A stretch of 64,000 nt of DNA. Source: Verrucomicrobiia bacterium (GTDB taxonomy: Bacteria > Verrucomicrobiota > Verrucomicrobiia > Limisphaerales > UBA9464). Below, piece after piece: positions 63,522-64,000 of this stretch (the first letter of the stretch is position 1; each line of letters starts with the position of its first letter). The translations under genes were made by a program, and so were the position numbers. The notes under the pieces were generated by a model that was not told the origin of the DNA, made no database searches, and was given only the letters and a program-made list of their open reading frames with translations. The stretch lies in assembly GCA_019634635.1 (NCBI GenBank), contig JAHCBB010000007.1, forward strand, positions 1 to 64,000, in the 5' to 3' direction.

Positions 63522-64000
63522 ATGCAGCGGCGGCCGGCTCTCACGCTGATGCTGGCGTCCTGGTTCCTGCCGATCCTGGTGGTCCTGTTGGCGGATCCCC
63601 CGCTGGACAAGGCGATTTCGGCGGGAACCTGGGTGCTGATCGCGACCTGCATCGCCGCGGCGACGCTTGGGTTGCTGGTCACACCCCGCCCCCTCGTGGA
63701 CCCACCCCGTCCTGCAAGCATCCTGCTGGTCCTTGGCCTTGCCGCATTCGGGGCGGCCGCGGGATTCCTGTTCTGGATCCTGACCCGGAACACGTCGTAC
63801 TCGCTGGAAGAGGTCCGCAACCTGCTGCACGAGAAGGCGATTACCATGACCCGCCTTCAGGGCTACCTGTTCCACGCCGGGGGCGCGAGTTCCCTCATCG
63901 CGATCGTCTTGGCGGCCCAGACGCGACGACCCCTGCTGTGGATCGCCATCGCGGTGGTGGCGGCCATCGTGGGATGGGCGGGATTCATGATCAACTTCGG
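63522..64000 (+). CDS. Polytopic membrane protein, unknown function (C-terminus outside window)
   Basis: The frame is open from the ATG at 63522 to the window edge (159 full codons). It shows about five hydrophobic segments: SWFLPILVVLLA, WVLIATCIAAATLGLLV, ILLVLGLAAFGAAAGFLFWI, a less hydrophobic one around ASSLIAIVLAA, and LLWIAIAVVAAIVGWAGFMI at the edge. The loop after helix 3 is polar and helical (NTSYSLEEVRNLLHEKAITMTRLQ). A GTG at 63510 would add four residues. The family is not recognised. It is transcribed away from the CRTAC1-like gene across about 250 bp. Confidence 0.7.
   Translation, partial: MQRRPALTLMLASWFLPILVVLLADPPLDKAISAGTWVLIATCIAAATLGLLVTPRPLVDPPRPASILLVLGLAAFGAAAGFLFWILTRNTSYSLEEVRNLLHEKAITMTRLQGYLFHAGGASSLIAIVLAAQTRRPLLWIAIAVVAAIVGWAGFMINF

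Overview
The window is GC-rich chromosomal DNA that most likely comes from a verrucomicrobial bacterium of the Limisphaerales/Pedosphaera type. This is inferred from the gene families present, not from a marker gene. The evidence is a cytochrome/DUF1549/DUF1553 protein paired with a Tat-exported DUF1501 protein, an ECF sigma factor next to a zinc-ribbon Ser/Thr kinase with a WD40-like sensor half, very large secreted FG-GAP, LamG-like and CotH proteins, a CRTAC1/ASPIC protein and a DUF1080-type secreted protein.

Layout. 1-4.2 kb: a giant modular secreted CotH-family protein on the minus strand that runs off the left edge; it is open in one frame for all 1407 visible codons. 4.6-10.1 kb: a minus-strand run of corA, a soluble histidine kinase, an NtrC-type sigma-54 activator and a GT39-like membrane glycosyltransferase, with overlapping or abutting genes. 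10.4-18.2 kb: DEAD-box helicase, the PSD1/DUF1501 pair, an acetyltransferase and an ECF sigma factor. 18.3-28.0 kb: the kinase/WD40 protein, an 1794-residue secreted protein with an FG-GAP-like propeller and long coiled coils, and a DUF1080-type protein. 28.3-30.6 kb: an EIIA-Ntr-like PTS protein and argS. 30.7-35.4 kb: a five-gene minus-strand lipid-modification operon (DUF1365, two cyclopropane-fatty-acid-synthase paralogues, DUF1475, DUF1295). 35.6-45.0 kb: a type II secretion/pilus ATPase, an OprP-like porin, a PQQ-type propeller, pyrG, a short-chain dehydrogenase and a fused FO synthase (fbiC), head to head with a tRNA-Arg(CCG) gene. 58.5-64 kb: ndk, thiD, a CRTAC1/ASPIC protein and a truncated membrane protein.

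The clearest accessory feature is a 13.1-kb integrative element, about 45043-58164. It is inserted at the 3' end of tRNA-Arg and bounded by a 23-bp perfect direct repeat (28 bp with one mismatch) of the tRNA 3' end. Its left arm carries a tyrosine recombinase, an unknown 474-residue protein, an excisionase-like MerR/helix-turn-helix protein and a Prim-Pol-like replication protein. Its right arm is a single minus-strand defence operon: hsdR, DUF429, hsdS, ImmA/IrrE metallopeptidase, PIN-like nuclease, hsdM. Most of these genes overlap by a start/stop tetranucleotide or abut. The embedding of DUF429, ImmA/IrrE and PIN-like genes within a type I restriction-modification operon is the best candidate for an uncharacterised system here.

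Other points worth attention are a fused F420-precursor synthase in a probable verrucomicrobium, the lipid operon, the sigma factor/kinase/giant-secreted-protein cluster, and a perfect TATAAT promoter box overlapped by a 14-bp palindrome upstream of the CotH gene. Protein family calls rest on motifs read by eye; no database search was run.
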